Shown here one piece after another: positions 16,366 to 25,733 of a stretch of DNA of 64,000 nt; the stretch's first letter is position 1; each line of letters opens with the position of its first letter. Source of the stretch: Acidobacteriaceae bacterium TAA 166 (GTDB taxonomy: Bacteria > Acidobacteriota > Terriglobia > Terriglobales > Acidobacteriaceae); the NCBI GenBank assembly GCA_000421065.1, contig ATWD01000001.1:3464001-3528000 (forward strand), given 5' to 3'. The translations under genes were made by a program, and so were the position numbers. The notes under the pieces are model-generated. The model was not told where the DNA came from. It searched no databases and was given only the letters and a program-made list of their open reading frames with translations.

Positions 16366-17778
16366 CTATTGCCATCCTCCTCCAAGAGAGGAGTAGAGCT
16401 GGACCAGGGTGAGAGCTTCGTTCTGTCGTGCTGTAACAAGGTTTAGCTGCGCTGTAAAAAGACTGGAGTCGGTGGTTAAAACCTCCAGGTAGCTGGATGC
16501 GCCTGCCTGATACCTGTCACGTGCTAACCGCGTTGCATCTTTGGCAGAGCCTACCAGCAGTTCCTCTTGTTCGCGCGTTTCGCGTTGCTTTTTCGCCGCG
16601 ATGAGTGCATTCGAGACGTCGCGTAGCGCTGTGATGATGCTGCTCTGGTAATTCAGGATCAACTCGTCTTTTTGGCGCTTCGACAGGTCGTATTGCCCGC
16701 GAATCCGGCCTCCCTGGAAGATAGGCTGTGTGATGAAGCCGAGACCATAGATGGTCTTGCTTCCCGGAGCGAATAAGTTAGAGAACTCGTCGCCACCGAA
16801 GCCGGCAGACCCGCTGATCGACATCTGGGGGAAGAATTGGGCTCGGGCCGCGCCGACCAGAGCATTCGATGCCTGCAGGCGCGCTTCAGCCTGTTGGATG
16901 TCGGGACGCCGTGTGAGAAGTTGGGATGGCAAACCCACAGGCAGTTCCTGCGGGGGCGGAGCGAGAGCGCCAGGAGCCTGGTGGACGATCGGTCCCGGCG
17001 ATTGCCCGAGCAAGAGCCGCATCTCATTCTCCTTCTGTTGGATTTGCTGCTCTATTTGAGGGATGGTCGACGTCGCGGTATAAAAAAGCTGTTCGGCCTG
17101 CCGTACATCGGAAAGCGGAGCCGCGCCACGACTCTCAAGAGTCCGCGTAAGCTTCAGTGAATCCTTCCTCGTTTTGAGCGTTGCTCGAGCGATATCTAAT
17201 TGTTCATCAAGGGCTCGAATCTGGAAGTAGGTAGTTGCGACCTGCTGCACAAGTGTAAGGCGTACTGCTCGCTGCGCCCAGCTCTGGGCCAGCAGTTGGT
17301 CTCGGGCAGCTTCGGTCTGTTTTCGATAGAGTCCCCAAAAGTCCGGACTCCACGAGCCGGATATGCTGAAACTCCCGAGAGATAAGGGATTCCCCAGATT
17401 CGTTCCAAGAGCGTCGGGAAGCTCTGCACCCAAGCCAGTAGCACCACCGCTCAGCTGGGGGAACTCCTGCGACCTCGTGATCCTCACTTGGGCCTGCTGT
17501 TCCAGAACGCGCTGCGCTGCGATCCGCAGATCGTAGTTGCTTGCCAGGGCCTGTCGTATCAACTCTTGCAACTCCGGCTCACAGAATACCGTGCTCCATT
17601 GTTGATCTCCCAGCGAGTCTTCTGATCTGCTGGCGACGGCAGTGTCGTCCGCACCGCGGAAGGTAGGGGGCGCAGCGACCTGCGGACGAATGTACTTTGG
17701 ACCAACGCTGCAACCCGCAGTCGCAAAGACGAGGAAGATTGTGATGAGAATGAAACTGCCTCTCGAGAGCTTCGTCAT
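16366..17778 (-). CDS. RND efflux outer-membrane lipoprotein (NodT/OprM family)
   Basis: A protein of 470 aa. It has an N-terminal lipoprotein signal with lipobox ATAGC near residue 22, then CSVGPKYIRPQ, the standard start of OprM/NodT channels. Two outer-membrane efflux domains follow, including LPVGLPSQLLTRRPDIQQAEARLQ and YLEVLTTDSSLFTAQ, which are hallmarks. It forms the outer-membrane duct of the adjacent RND pump. Its start overlaps the RND permease stop by 4 bases (ATGA), so it is translationally coupled as the third gene of the operon under operator D. Confidence 0.93.
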   Translation of the reverse strand: MTKLSRGSFILITIFLVFATAGCSVGPKYIRPQVAAPPTFRGADDTAVASRSEDSLGDQQWSTVFCEPELQELIRQALASNYDLRIAAQRVLEQQAQVRITRSQEFPQLSGGATGLGAELPDALGTNLGNPLSLGSFSISGSWSPDFWGLYRKQTEAARDQLLAQSWAQRAVRLTLVQQVATTYFQIRALDEQLDIARATLKTRKDSLKLTRTLESRGAAPLSDVRQAEQLFYTATSTIPQIEQQIQQKENEMRLLLGQSPGPIVHQAPGALAPPPQELPVGLPSQLLTRRPDIQQAEARLQASNALVGAARAQFFPQMSISGSAGFGGDEFSNLFAPGSKTIYGLGFITQPIFQGGRIRGQYDLSKRQKDELILNYQSSIITALRDVSNALIAAKKQRETREQEELLVGSAKDATRLARDRYQAGASSYLEVLTTDSSLFTAQLNLVTARQNEALTLVQLYSSLGGGWQ

Positions 17779-20700
17779 GCCGTAGCACCTTCACTTTCGA
17801 CCGGCTCATTCAATCGGCCGTCTTTCCCAAGAGCGGGCGGGTCCAGATCCGGTTTGGAATCCATCGTCGTTCCCTTGCCACCCTTGCGGTATCGATGTGA
17901 GACGTACTCGACAAAGGCGAAGCTCGCGGGGATCAAGAGCACACCTAGAACGGTGGAGAGTGCCATGCCTCCAATTACCACCGTACCGAGGATGCGGCGC
18001 GAAACCGAACCCGCTCCTTCAGCGGTCCACAGCGGAAGACAGCCGAAGATAAATGCGAAAGCAGTCATAATGATCGGCCGAAGACGCAAGCGCGCAGCAC
18101 TTAGGGCAGCATCAGCAATGCATTGGCCGCTCTCATAATTGGTTTTCGCAAATTCGACAATCAGAATTGCGTTCTTCGCCGAAAGACCAATCAGCATCAC
18201 CAGTCCGATAGTTGCGAAGACATCATTTTCGAGTGCACGAAAGCTCAAGGCGATATAGGCGCCGAGAATAGCAACCGGTGTACTGAGGAGGACACTGAAT
18301 GGCAACGACCAGCTCTCATAGAGTGCGGCGAGAATCAGGAAGACAAAGAGGATGGAGAGTGCAAATACCACCCAAGCCGGCAGCCCTTGCGCCGCCTTAT
18401 GTTCCTGGTACGACATGCCCATATAGTCGAAACCCATTCCTGCCGGCATGCTCTGGCGGAAGGTCTCCTCGAGAGCTTTCATGATCTGTCCAGAACTCTT
18501 TCCGGGTGCACCGACAATGCTGATTTGCACGGCGTTATATTCGTTGAACCGCAGAATGAACTCCGGCCCATTGATCCGCTTGACGTTGATGAGCGACGCC
18601 AGTGGGACCTGGCTGCCATTCGCACTTCTCACATAAAACCGGCCGATATTTTCGATGTTGCTTCTCTCTGTGTCCTCAGCCTCTACATAGGTCTGCCACT
18701 GGCGACCAAAGCGATTGAAGTAGTTGACCAGGTAACCGCCCATAAACGTCTGCATGGTCGCGTAGACGTCGGATAATTGCACCTGCTGCTCTACGACCTT
18801 GTCCTTGTCAACAGCGGCGTAAAGTTCTGGAACTGCAGGCTGATACGACGGAATTGCCGCGGCAATTTCTGGTCGTGCTTTTAATGCTGTGAGATATGTA
18901 TCGAGGTTTTTCGTGAGAAATGCGGAATCATCTCTCCCAGACCTATCCTGAAGGATGAACGTGACACCTCCAGATGTTCCTACGCCCGGGATCGAAGGTG
19001 GGGGGAAACTGAAGGCTATTCCGTCCGGGTTGGCCGCCAACTGCTTGGCTAAGCTCGCCTGAATTGCCTCAAACTTCTCCTGCTTCGATTTGCGCAATCC
19101 CCAGTCTTTCAGCGATACAAAGAAGAAGGCCGTGTTGGTTCCCTGGGTCTGCGTAAGCAAGCTGAATCCGTTAACCTGCACCACTCCCCGTACCCCAGGG
19201 GTTTTCAGAAGAGCATCCGATATCTTTAGGTCCGCTTCATCTGTGCGCTCGAGCGAAGAAGCATCCGGAAGTTGCATCGCGACGAAGGCGTACCCCTGGT
19301 CCTCAGTAGGGATGAAGCCAGTTGGTAGATGACTTCCGATCATCGCAGCGATCACCGCAACCCCGCCAAGCGCGAGAACAGAAAATCCCGCCTTATGTAC
19401 TAGAACCGTTGAAGTCGAAATGTAATTTTCCGTCGCCCGGCTAAAGAACTTATTGAACACCCGAAAGAACCAGCCCAATGGCCCACGCTTCTGTTCCTGG
19501 TCTTTGGGTTTGAGCAGGAGAGCAGCAAGAGCCGGACTCAAGGTCAGCGCATTGAAGGCAGAGATCAATACGGAGATGGCGATTGTGATCGCGAATTGTT
19601 GATACAGCCGGCCTGTGATCCCAGGAATCGCTGCCGTAGGAATGAAGACTGCAGCAAGAATGAGGGCGATACCGATGAGCGGTCCTGAAACCTCTTCCAT
19701 TGCCTTGATCGTGGCGCCAGTCGGAGTCAAGCCTTCATCGATATGGTGTTCCACCGCTTCGACCACGATGATGGCGTCATCGACCACCAGGCCGATCGCC
19801 AATACCAAGCCGAAGAGCGAGAGCGTGTTGATCGAAAAGCCGAGTAATGGAAATACGATGAAGGTTCCCAGGAGGGACACCGGTACGGCAAGCAGTGGGA
19901 TCAGGGTAGCGCGCCACCCTTGCAGAAATACGAAAACTACGACGACCACGAGACCGAGGGCTTCGATGAGTGTGATGATAATTTCGTGGATGCCTGCGGT
20001 TACGGCCTTCGTAGTATCGAGCGGCACATCATATTTAAGGCCCGGCGGAAAATTCGCCGATAACTCCTCCAGGCGCTTGTTCACCAATTTTGCCGTCTCG
20101 ACAGCGTTGGCTCCGGGCAACTGGTAGACTCCGAAGACCCCTGCAGGTGCTTTGTTGTATCGACTGCTCTGTGTATAGAACTGCTCACCCAGTTCGATTC
20201 GGCCGACGTCCCCGAGATGAAGAACAGAGCCGTCGGGATTCGCTCGAATGACGACGCGGGCAAACTCTTCCGGGGTGACAAGGCGGCCTTCGGTTTGAAC
20301 CGTGTAGGTAAACTTTTGCCCCTTTGGAGATGGAGCACCGCCGACCTGGCCGGCAGGATTGACAGCATTCTGTACCTGAAGAGCCGCAATGATCTCCGGG
20401 GCAGTGACCCCTAACTTCGCAAGTTGGTCCGGTTTCACCCAAATCCGAAGTGCGTAAGGACCACCGAAGACCTGCACTCGGGCTACTCCCGGAATACGAG
20501 TAATCTCGTCCTGGAGATTGATCGTGGCATAGTTCGTGAGAAACTTTGCGTCATATTTGCCTTCTGGAGAAGACAGAGCGACGAGCATCATCGGCGAGGT
20601 CAGTGATTTCTGAACCGTGATACCTCCTACTGTCGCCTGCGGCGGGAGTTGGGCTTGAGCCTGGTCAACACGCAGTTGGGTCAGCGTCTGATCCGTATCG

Positions 20701-20999
20701 GGATTCGTCTTCACGTCGAAGTCGACAAAGATCTGCGCTTCACCGTTGTTCGCATTGAGCGAATACATATACAACATGTTGTCGACGCCATTGATGCGCT
20801 GCTCCAGCGGAGTCGATACGGACTGAAGAAGAGCCTTCGCATTGGCGCCGGCATAGTTCGCGTCTACCTGAATCTCCGGGGGTGCGATATCCGGGAACTG
20901 CGCTGTTGGCAGTGTCAACATGGAGACAACACCGAGAACGACCGTGAGGATAGCAATGACGATCGCGACAATAGGGCGCCGGATGAAAAATTTAGACAT
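17775..20999 (-). CDS. RND multidrug efflux permease (HAE1, AcrB/MexF-like)
   Basis: A protein of 1074 aa with full-length AcrB-type architecture: TM1, a large periplasmic loop, TM2-TM7, a second loop, then TM8-TM12. The proton-relay aspartates are in GLVVDDAII (TM4) and the lysine in GLSAKNAIL (TM10). FFIRRPIVAIVIAI at the N-terminus and the QFPDIAPPEI segment match MexF/OqxB-like HAE1 pumps. It exports amphipathic drugs or toxic metabolites from the periplasm and outer leaflet using proton motive force. It is coupled by a 1-base TAATG overlap to the fusion-protein gene and a 4-base overlap to the outer-membrane gene. Confidence 0.96.
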   Translation of the reverse strand: MSKFFIRRPIVAIVIAILTVVLGVVSMLTLPTAQFPDIAPPEIQVDANYAGANAKALLQSVSTPLEQRINGVDNMLYMYSLNANNGEAQIFVDFDVKTNPDTDQTLTQLRVDQAQAQLPPQATVGGITVQKSLTSPMMLVALSSPEGKYDAKFLTNYATINLQDEITRIPGVARVQVFGGPYALRIWVKPDQLAKLGVTAPEIIAALQVQNAVNPAGQVGGAPSPKGQKFTYTVQTEGRLVTPEEFARVVIRANPDGSVLHLGDVGRIELGEQFYTQSSRYNKAPAGVFGVYQLPGANAVETAKLVNKRLEELSANFPPGLKYDVPLDTTKAVTAGIHEIIITLIEALGLVVVVVFVFLQGWRATLIPLLAVPVSLLGTFIVFPLLGFSINTLSLFGLVLAIGLVVDDAIIVVEAVEHHIDEGLTPTGATIKAMEEVSGPLIGIALILAAVFIPTAAIPGITGRLYQQFAITIAISVLISAFNALTLSPALAALLLKPKDQEQKRGPLGWFFRVFNKFFSRATENYISTSTVLVHKAGFSVLALGGVAVIAAMIGSHLPTGFIPTEDQGYAFVAMQLPDASSLERTDEADLKISDALLKTPGVRGVVQVNGFSLLTQTQGTNTAFFFVSLKDWGLRKSKQEKFEAIQASLAKQLAANPDGIAFSFPPPSIPGVGTSGGVTFILQDRSGRDDSAFLTKNLDTYLTALKARPEIAAAIPSYQPAVPELYAAVDKDKVVEQQVQLSDVYATMQTFMGGYLVNYFNRFGRQWQTYVEAEDTERSNIENIGRFYVRSANGSQVPLASLINVKRINGPEFILRFNEYNAVQISIVGAPGKSSGQIMKALEETFRQSMPAGMGFDYMGMSYQEHKAAQGLPAWVVFALSILFVFLILAALYESWSLPFSVLLSTPVAILGAYIALSFRALENDVFATIGLVMLIGLSAKNAILIVEFAKTNYESGQCIADAALSAARLRLRPIIMTAFAFIFGCLPLWTAEGAGSVSRRILGTVVIGGMALSTVLGVLLIPASFAFVEYVSHRYRKGGKGTTMDSKPDLDPPALGKDGRLNEPVESEGATA

Positions 21000-22333
21000 T
21001 AGATCCCCCCAGACTTTGGACCGCGTGGACTCGTCGCAGCCTGAACCGGAACGTCATGCGGCGATACTTCCGCACCTTCATTGAGCTTTTGCAAGTTATC
21101 GATGATGACGTGGGCACCTGGGTCCAGTCCCGAAACGATAACGATCCCGTCCCCCACTTCCGGGCCGACCGAGACACTTGCCACATGAACCTTGTTGTTG
21201 GTTCCGAGGATGTAAACCTGCTTTTGTCCCTGTAGGTCAACGATTGCGACCTGCGGAATCACGATTGCGCGCTTGCGAATCTCCGTGGTGGCTGACACTC
21301 TGCCAAACTGACCAGGACGAAGCAGATTGCCGGGGTTCGGAAAAATCGCAGCGACCCGGATGGCGCCCGTCTGCTGATTCATCTGTCGGTCCACATAGAC
21401 GATTTTTCCCTTTTGAGGGAATGGCGAGCCGTCCGCCAGCCAAAGAGTCAAGGGAACGTTTGAAGCGGTCTTCAGCAGATCATCGCCTTTATCCCGGCTA
21501 CGCTGGATAAGTCTGAGGTATTCCCTATCAGAGATGGCAAAGTAAACCTTGATCGGATCCATTTGCGACACTGACGTCAGGACAGACTGCTGATTGACGA
21601 GATTTCCTACCTGGGTAATGTTCTGGCCCGCAACTCCCGTGATCAGAGAGCGGACTTCCGTAAATCCGAGATTAAGGCGAGCGCTGGCGAGATTCGCACG
21701 AGCCGCCGCGACAGCCGCTTCCGCGGTTCGAACATCTGCTTCTTCCTGGGCCAGTTTCTGTATCTCATTGTCCAGTTGACTTTGTGCGATGGCATGTTCG
21801 TCTGCCAAAGGCGCATCCCGTTTCACGTTGATCTTCGCGAGCGCGAGATCCGCTTGTGCCTGTCCCAGGTTGCCCTGTGCCTGCCCCACCTGTCCCTCGG
21901 CTTGCTCGACCAATGCTTGAAAGGGCCGCGGATCGATCTGAAAAAGGACTTGCCCTTGTCTTACGATCGTGCCCTCACGATACAACTGCTTCACTAGGTA
22001 TCCGCTCACCTGAGGTTGTATCTGAGCATTGACATTTCCATCCAGAGTGCCGACCCATTCCCCACCCACAGGAACATCTGTCGCCTGCGCCGTCACGACG
22101 GATACCGGCACGGGATTGGACAGAGGCTTCTTGACACCCCCTTCACACCCGGAGAGAAGGATCGCAAACAACAGAGGAAAGAATGGTCCGACGCTCCTTT
22201 GCGTCCTGACGACGCGACGCGAGGCTATGCAGCGGGACAACCCAAAGGGGTGTTCCTCGACGAAAGAATTCACAGGCGTTAAGTAGTGAGCCATTCGTTT
22301 GGGAGTGGTTGATCTGTGGGAGTTCTCGCTCAT
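20999..22333 (-). CDS. RND efflux periplasmic adaptor (AcrA/MexE family)
   Basis: A protein of 444 aa. Following a ~70-residue N-terminus there is a lipoprotein-like signal (FFPLLFAILLSGC). Next are the lipoyl domain (VSGYLVKQLYREGTIVRQGQVLFQIDPRPF), the coiled-coil hairpin (~130-195), and barrel and membrane-proximal domains with RPGQFGRVSATTEIRKRAIVIPQVAI. It is the periplasmic adaptor for the downstream RND permease. Start 22333 is chosen because AGAGG lies 9 bases upstream; the open frame to 22450 would run through operator D. The N-terminal part before the signal is unusually long, so a start nearer the signal remains possible. Confidence 0.9.
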   Translation of the reverse strand: MSENSHRSTTPKRMAHYLTPVNSFVEEHPFGLSRCIASRRVVRTQRSVGPFFPLLFAILLSGCEGGVKKPLSNPVPVSVVTAQATDVPVGGEWVGTLDGNVNAQIQPQVSGYLVKQLYREGTIVRQGQVLFQIDPRPFQALVEQAEGQVGQAQGNLGQAQADLALAKINVKRDAPLADEHAIAQSQLDNEIQKLAQEEADVRTAEAAVAAARANLASARLNLGFTEVRSLITGVAGQNITQVGNLVNQQSVLTSVSQMDPIKVYFAISDREYLRLIQRSRDKGDDLLKTASNVPLTLWLADGSPFPQKGKIVYVDRQMNQQTGAIRVAAIFPNPGNLLRPGQFGRVSATTEIRKRAIVIPQVAIVDLQGQKQVYILGTNNKVHVASVSVGPEVGDGIVIVSGLDPGAHVIIDNLQKLNEGAEVSPHDVPVQAATSPRGPKSGGI

Positions 22334-22400
22334 GGGGATTAGCCTCTTCCCATCCCAGCATTCGACGCGATAATTACGGCGGGATGACTGAGGCCATATT

Positions 22401-22417
22401 ACTTCACTTATTGAAGT
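22401..22417. promoter_or_regulatory. Operator D (ACTTCA-CTTAT-TGAAGT)
   Basis: A perfect 17-bp inverted repeat 68 bp upstream of the RND adaptor start (minus strand). It would control the three-gene RND pump operon. Confidence 0.65.
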
Positions 22418-22543
22418 GACATAAGATGTATAACGCTGATCCGCTCGCAATCGTGCTCACTTTGGCACAATCATGCACTATTCTGCAAAGTCTTTATGGT
22501 AGTCCCGGCGGCCCAATGGAGAGGCCGTGGAATTTTATGAGTC

Positions 22544-22560
22544 ACTTCACTATTAGAAGA
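22544..22560. promoter_or_regulatory. Operator E (ACTTCA-CTATT-AGAAGA, imperfect)
   Basis: The left arm is perfect and the right arm matches 4 of 6 bases. It lies 62 bp upstream of the SDR gene at 22622 (+), 127 bp from operator D in the same divergent region. Confidence 0.5.
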
Positions 22561-22621
22561 CATCAAGAGTACTACGCGCGTAGTGTGTTTCAAACTCAAT
22601 GGTCGAAAGAAGGAGTACAGC

Positions 22622-23362
22622 ATGAGCAAGTTGACTGGCAAGGTGGCGGTAGTCACAGGAGCATCAAAAGGGATCGGAGCGGGCATCGCAAAGACGTTGG
22701 GAGCGGGAGGTGCGGCAGTCGTCGTGAACTACGCATCGAGTAGAGAGGGAGCCGACAAGGTTGTCGCAGAGATCATTGCCGGTGGCGGAAAGGCGATTGC
22801 AGTACAAGCAGACGTGGCCAACGCAGCGGACGCGAAACGTCTGATCGCCACCGCTCTGGAGACATATGGACACCTCGATATTCTCGTCAACAACTCTGGC
22901 ATTTACGAGTTTGCACCGCTGGAGGAAATCACCGAATCCGATTTTCACAAGAGCTTCAACATCAATGTGCTTGGTGCGATTCTCGTTACCCAGGCTGCGG
23001 TGAAACACTTCAAAGAGGGCGCGAGCATCATCAACATTGGTTCGACGGCGCCCCTTATGCGCTCAGAGGGGACGACTGTTTACACAGCCACCAAAGGCGC
23101 ACTCGATAGCATCACGGGCGTCCTGGCAAAAGAACTTGGCCCTCGAAAGATCCGGATCAATTCTGTAAATCCTGGCTTCACCATCACAGAAGGTACCGGC
23201 AGCTACGTTGGGTCAGATTTTGCGGAAGGACTAATCAAGCAGGTTCCTCTGGGACGCGCTGCTGTTCCGGGTGAGATTGCATCGATCGTTGCGTTCCTGG
23301 CTTCGGATGAATCAGGATGGCTGACCGGAGAGCTGATCAACGCGAGCGGCGGTCTTCGGTAG
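22622..23362 (+). CDS. SDR family oxidoreductase with intact active site
   Basis: An SDR of 246 aa, about half identical by eye to the SDR at 2433..3179. It has TGASKGIG (~13-20), NNSG, the catalytic serine in NIGS and VYTATK with tyrosine and lysine both present. WLTGELINASGG is the usual C-terminus of glucose 1-dehydrogenase-like SDRs. The start at 22622 has AAGGAG nearby; the frame to 22583 adds an unlikely N-terminus. It diverges from the RND operon, with operator E in its promoter. It is followed by the third isochorismatase-like gene, which has its own operator. Confidence 0.9.
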   Translation: MSKLTGKVAVVTGASKGIGAGIAKTLGAGGAAVVVNYASSREGADKVVAEIIAGGGKAIAVQADVANAADAKRLIATALETYGHLDILVNNSGIYEFAPLEEITESDFHKSFNINVLGAILVTQAAVKHFKEGASIINIGSTAPLMRSEGTTVYTATKGALDSITGVLAKELGPRKIRINSVNPGFTITEGTGSYVGSDFAEGLIKQVPLGRAAVPGEIASIVAFLASDESGWLTGELINASGGLR

Positions 23363-23481
23363 TTTCTACGATTCCGTCACTCTCCGCATCGAGGTGGACG
23401 GATACAGATGGTCTGTGAAAATTCGTTTAACCTGCCCAATGAATAGAAACTTTCGCGATCGAATGACATGTATCTTGCGTG

Positions 23482-23498
23482 CCTTCAATTTTTGAAGT
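23482..23498. promoter_or_regulatory. Operator F (CCTTCA-ATTTT-TGAAGT)
   Basis: A near-perfect 17-bp inverted repeat 28 bp upstream of the isochorismatase paralogue 3 start. The left arm differs from the consensus only at its first base. An AAGGAGGA ribosome site follows at about 23510. Confidence 0.6.
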
Positions 23499-23525
23499 TA
23501 CAATCCAGAAAGGAGGAATAGCGCA

Positions 23526-24152
23526 ATGTCACTTTACGAACGAGAAGCGACAGCTCTACTGATCGTTGACCCGTACAACGATTTCATGTCTGAAGGCGGC
23601 AAGCTTTATGACATCACCAAGCCTCAGGCCGACTCCGTCGGCTTCTACGAGAACATGCGGAAATTGGTTCCGGCAGTGCGATCTTCCGGTATCCAGGTTT
23701 TCATCGTCCCTCATCACCGGACGCGTCCTGACGATTTCGCGAACTGGGCAGCCATCAATCCCACCCAAGCGGAAACAAAGCGCAAGGAAGGGTTCGCTGA
23801 TGGCCAGTGGGGAGGAGCCTTCCATCCAGAGTTTGGCCCTCGGCCCGGAGACGTAATCGCCCTCGAGCACTGGGCACAGAATGGGTTCGCAAACACGGAT
23901 CTCGATGCGCAATTGAAGCAGCACGGAGTCAAGAAGTTGATCTTCGTGGGGTTCATTGCAAATTCGTGTGTCGAAGCTACGGCAAGAATGGGCATGGAGC
24001 TTGGCTACCACGTAACTCTGATCAACGACGCAACGGCCGCGTTCAATCCGGAAGGCATGGTTGCGGCTCGGGTCAACGCGAAACTATACGCGCACAGCGA
24101 GTTGACAACAGAGGAGTTGCTGGCCGCATTGCCAATTCCAATCAAGGGATAA
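23526..24152 (+). CDS. Isochorismatase-like cysteine hydrolase, paralogue 3
   Basis: A protein of 208 aa. It has IVDPYNDF with D15, VPHHRTR, LEHWAQNGFANTDLDAQLKQHGVKKLIFVGFIANSC with nucleophile C148, and VTLINDATAAFNPEG. From residue ~110 on it is nearly identical to paralogue 2. As there, the triad lysine is not apparent. A strong ribosome site (AAGGAGGA) precedes the ATG. It heads a same-strand run with an alpha/beta hydrolase, an SRPBCC-like protein and an MFS exporter, although gaps of 100-170 bp suggest more than one transcript. Confidence 0.9.
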   Translation: MSLYEREATALLIVDPYNDFMSEGGKLYDITKPQADSVGFYENMRKLVPAVRSSGIQVFIVPHHRTRPDDFANWAAINPTQAETKRKEGFADGQWGGAFHPEFGPRPGDVIALEHWAQNGFANTDLDAQLKQHGVKKLIFVGFIANSCVEATARMGMELGYHVTLINDATAAFNPEGMVAARVNAKLYAHSELTTEELLAALPIPIKG

Positions 24153-24287
24153 GAGCAACAACCCACTATCGGCTCTTCCCTGCGGGTCAGGGTAGGGATT
24201 TCTAAAACCATGTCGGGCCTGGCAACGTGAGCTGCGCTACGAACGGTCAGTCACGACAACAACTTCCATCGAAAGGAATCGAATCCA

Positions 24288-25076
24288 ATGTCACTTCTAA
24301 ATTTCGTCCGCTCGGCAGCTGTTGCTCTAAGCTTTGCCGTCCCATTTATCTCCGCCAATGTTCCGGCTCAATCACTTAAAGAGGAGTCGGTCAAAAATAT
24401 TGTGCTCGTCCATGGCGCATGGGTCGATGGATCGAGTTGGTCCAAAGTGATTCCTCTACTCGAAGCCAAGGGGTTCCGTGTGATCTCTGTTCAGATACCT
24501 TTGACTTCTCTCGCGGATGACGTGGCCGCCACCAACCGTGCGCTGGCACTGGTCGACGGTCCGGTAATTCTTGTGGGCCACTCCTATGGAGGCGTTGTTA
24601 TCACTCAGGCAGGCAATGACCCGAAAATAAAGGGCCTCGTCTATATCGCAGCGTTTGCCCCGGACGCAGGTGAGTCTGTTCTTTCGCTGGCAAAGTCTTC
24701 TCCGGTGCAACCGCCGGCGTTTTCGCAGATTGTGCCGGACAGCAGCGGTTTTACCAAGATCTCTAAGCAAGGAATCGACGAAGATTTTGCCGAGGAACTG
24801 TCGCCTATCGAAAAGTCTGTCCTTTTTGCGACTCAGGTACCCGCTTCCGCGCCGAACGCTTTAGGTGCGCCGGTAACCGAAGTAGCCTGGAAGACCAAGC
24901 CATCATGGGCGCTCATCACCCTGAATGACCGCGTTCTTCCGTCGCAGGCACAGCAGGCTATGGCCCAGAGAAGCGGCGCACGGGTCACATCGGTATCTGC
25001 GTCTCACCTTGTTTTGCTTGCCCATCCCAATGACGTTGCGGCCGTGATTGAACATGCGGCTAAGGGAGAAAACTAA
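24288..25076 (+). CDS. Exported alpha/beta hydrolase
   Basis: A protein of 262 aa. An N-terminal signal peptide (~1-28, ending near VPAQS) is followed by an alpha/beta hydrolase core: LVHGAWVDGSSW as the oxyanion strand, GHSYGG with nucleophile serine near residue 102, an acid in LNDRV (~207) and a histidine in ASHLVLLAHP (~243). This HGAW...GHSYGG pattern is typical of a broad group of esterases/hydrolases often found with SDR and MFS genes in xenobiotic clusters. Its predicted location is the periplasm. The substrate is unknown. Confidence 0.88.
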   Translation: MSLLNFVRSAAVALSFAVPFISANVPAQSLKEESVKNIVLVHGAWVDGSSWSKVIPLLEAKGFRVISVQIPLTSLADDVAATNRALALVDGPVILVGHSYGGVVITQAGNDPKIKGLVYIAAFAPDAGESVLSLAKSSPVQPPAFSQIVPDSSGFTKISKQGIDEDFAEELSPIEKSVLFATQVPASAPNALGAPVTEVAWKTKPSWALITLNDRVLPSQAQQAMAQRSGARVTSVSASHLVLLAHPNDVAAVIEHAAKGEN

Positions 25077-25184
25077 GGCCACAAATCCGAGCCCGGTCTT
25101 CCCACTCTGTGGGGCGGACTAAATGAGCGAACCGCAACGCATGTTGGCCTCCGGCCTTCACTGCGCACCCAAAAGGAGAATCAT

Positions 25185-25724
25185 TTGAGCGACACAATTA
25201 TTACTGAGTCGACTTCAACTGCCATCATCAATGCACCGATCGAGTTCGTGGACATTGCGGACTGGGTCTTCACACTCCCGGACGCCGAATACCAGCGTTG
25301 TTCGCCTGCGCACATCGCTGCCGGCTTTACGACAAGCGATGATGGCCGTCGAATGTCGCTGAACGTAGAAACAATTGGCGGAAATTTGATGGTGCAGCAT
25401 TATGTCGAGGACATTGGAGAAAAGCATCACGTTCGGTTGCTGTCTACCTCCGATGTCATCGGGCCATCGGGTCGTACCAAGTCAGGGGTTGTCTGGGAAC
25501 TTAGCGTGAAGGCACTCGATGCCGCGCGCTGTGAGCTCAGCAATCACGTGATCGGCAAGACGACCCCTGAATACTGGGATCACCTGGGCAAGAGTGGCGT
25601 CCCGTTCGAGGTCGCCAAGAATGCCCAGGACACAGCCTCTGCCGCTCATAATGCTCAGGAGACACCACTGTTCGCCAAGAGCATAGAGGCAAAGGCCCTG
25701 AAGAGGAAGCAAGCTTCCAACTAG
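25185..25724 (+). CDS. SRPBCC-like protein, possible ligand-binding protein
   Basis: A protein of 179 aa, starting at TTG with AAGGAG 7 bases upstream. ESTSTAIINAPIEFVDIADWVFTLPDAEYQRC at the N-terminus is a typical SRPBCC opening strand and helix. QHYVEDIGEKHHVRLLS and WELSVKALDAARCELSNHV look like the following antiparallel strands. No membrane or signal segments are seen. It lies 108 bp after the exported hydrolase. The C-terminal 30 residues are Ala/Lys rich. Function cannot be assigned; a role in handling a small hydrophobic compound is an inference from the fold. Confidence 0.6.
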   Translation: MSDTIITESTSTAIINAPIEFVDIADWVFTLPDAEYQRCSPAHIAAGFTTSDDGRRMSLNVETIGGNLMVQHYVEDIGEKHHVRLLSTSDVIGPSGRTKSGVVWELSVKALDAARCELSNHVIGKTTPEYWDHLGKSGVPFEVAKNAQDTASAAHNAQETPLFAKSIEAKALKRKQASN

Positions 25725-25733
25725 ACGTGCAAT

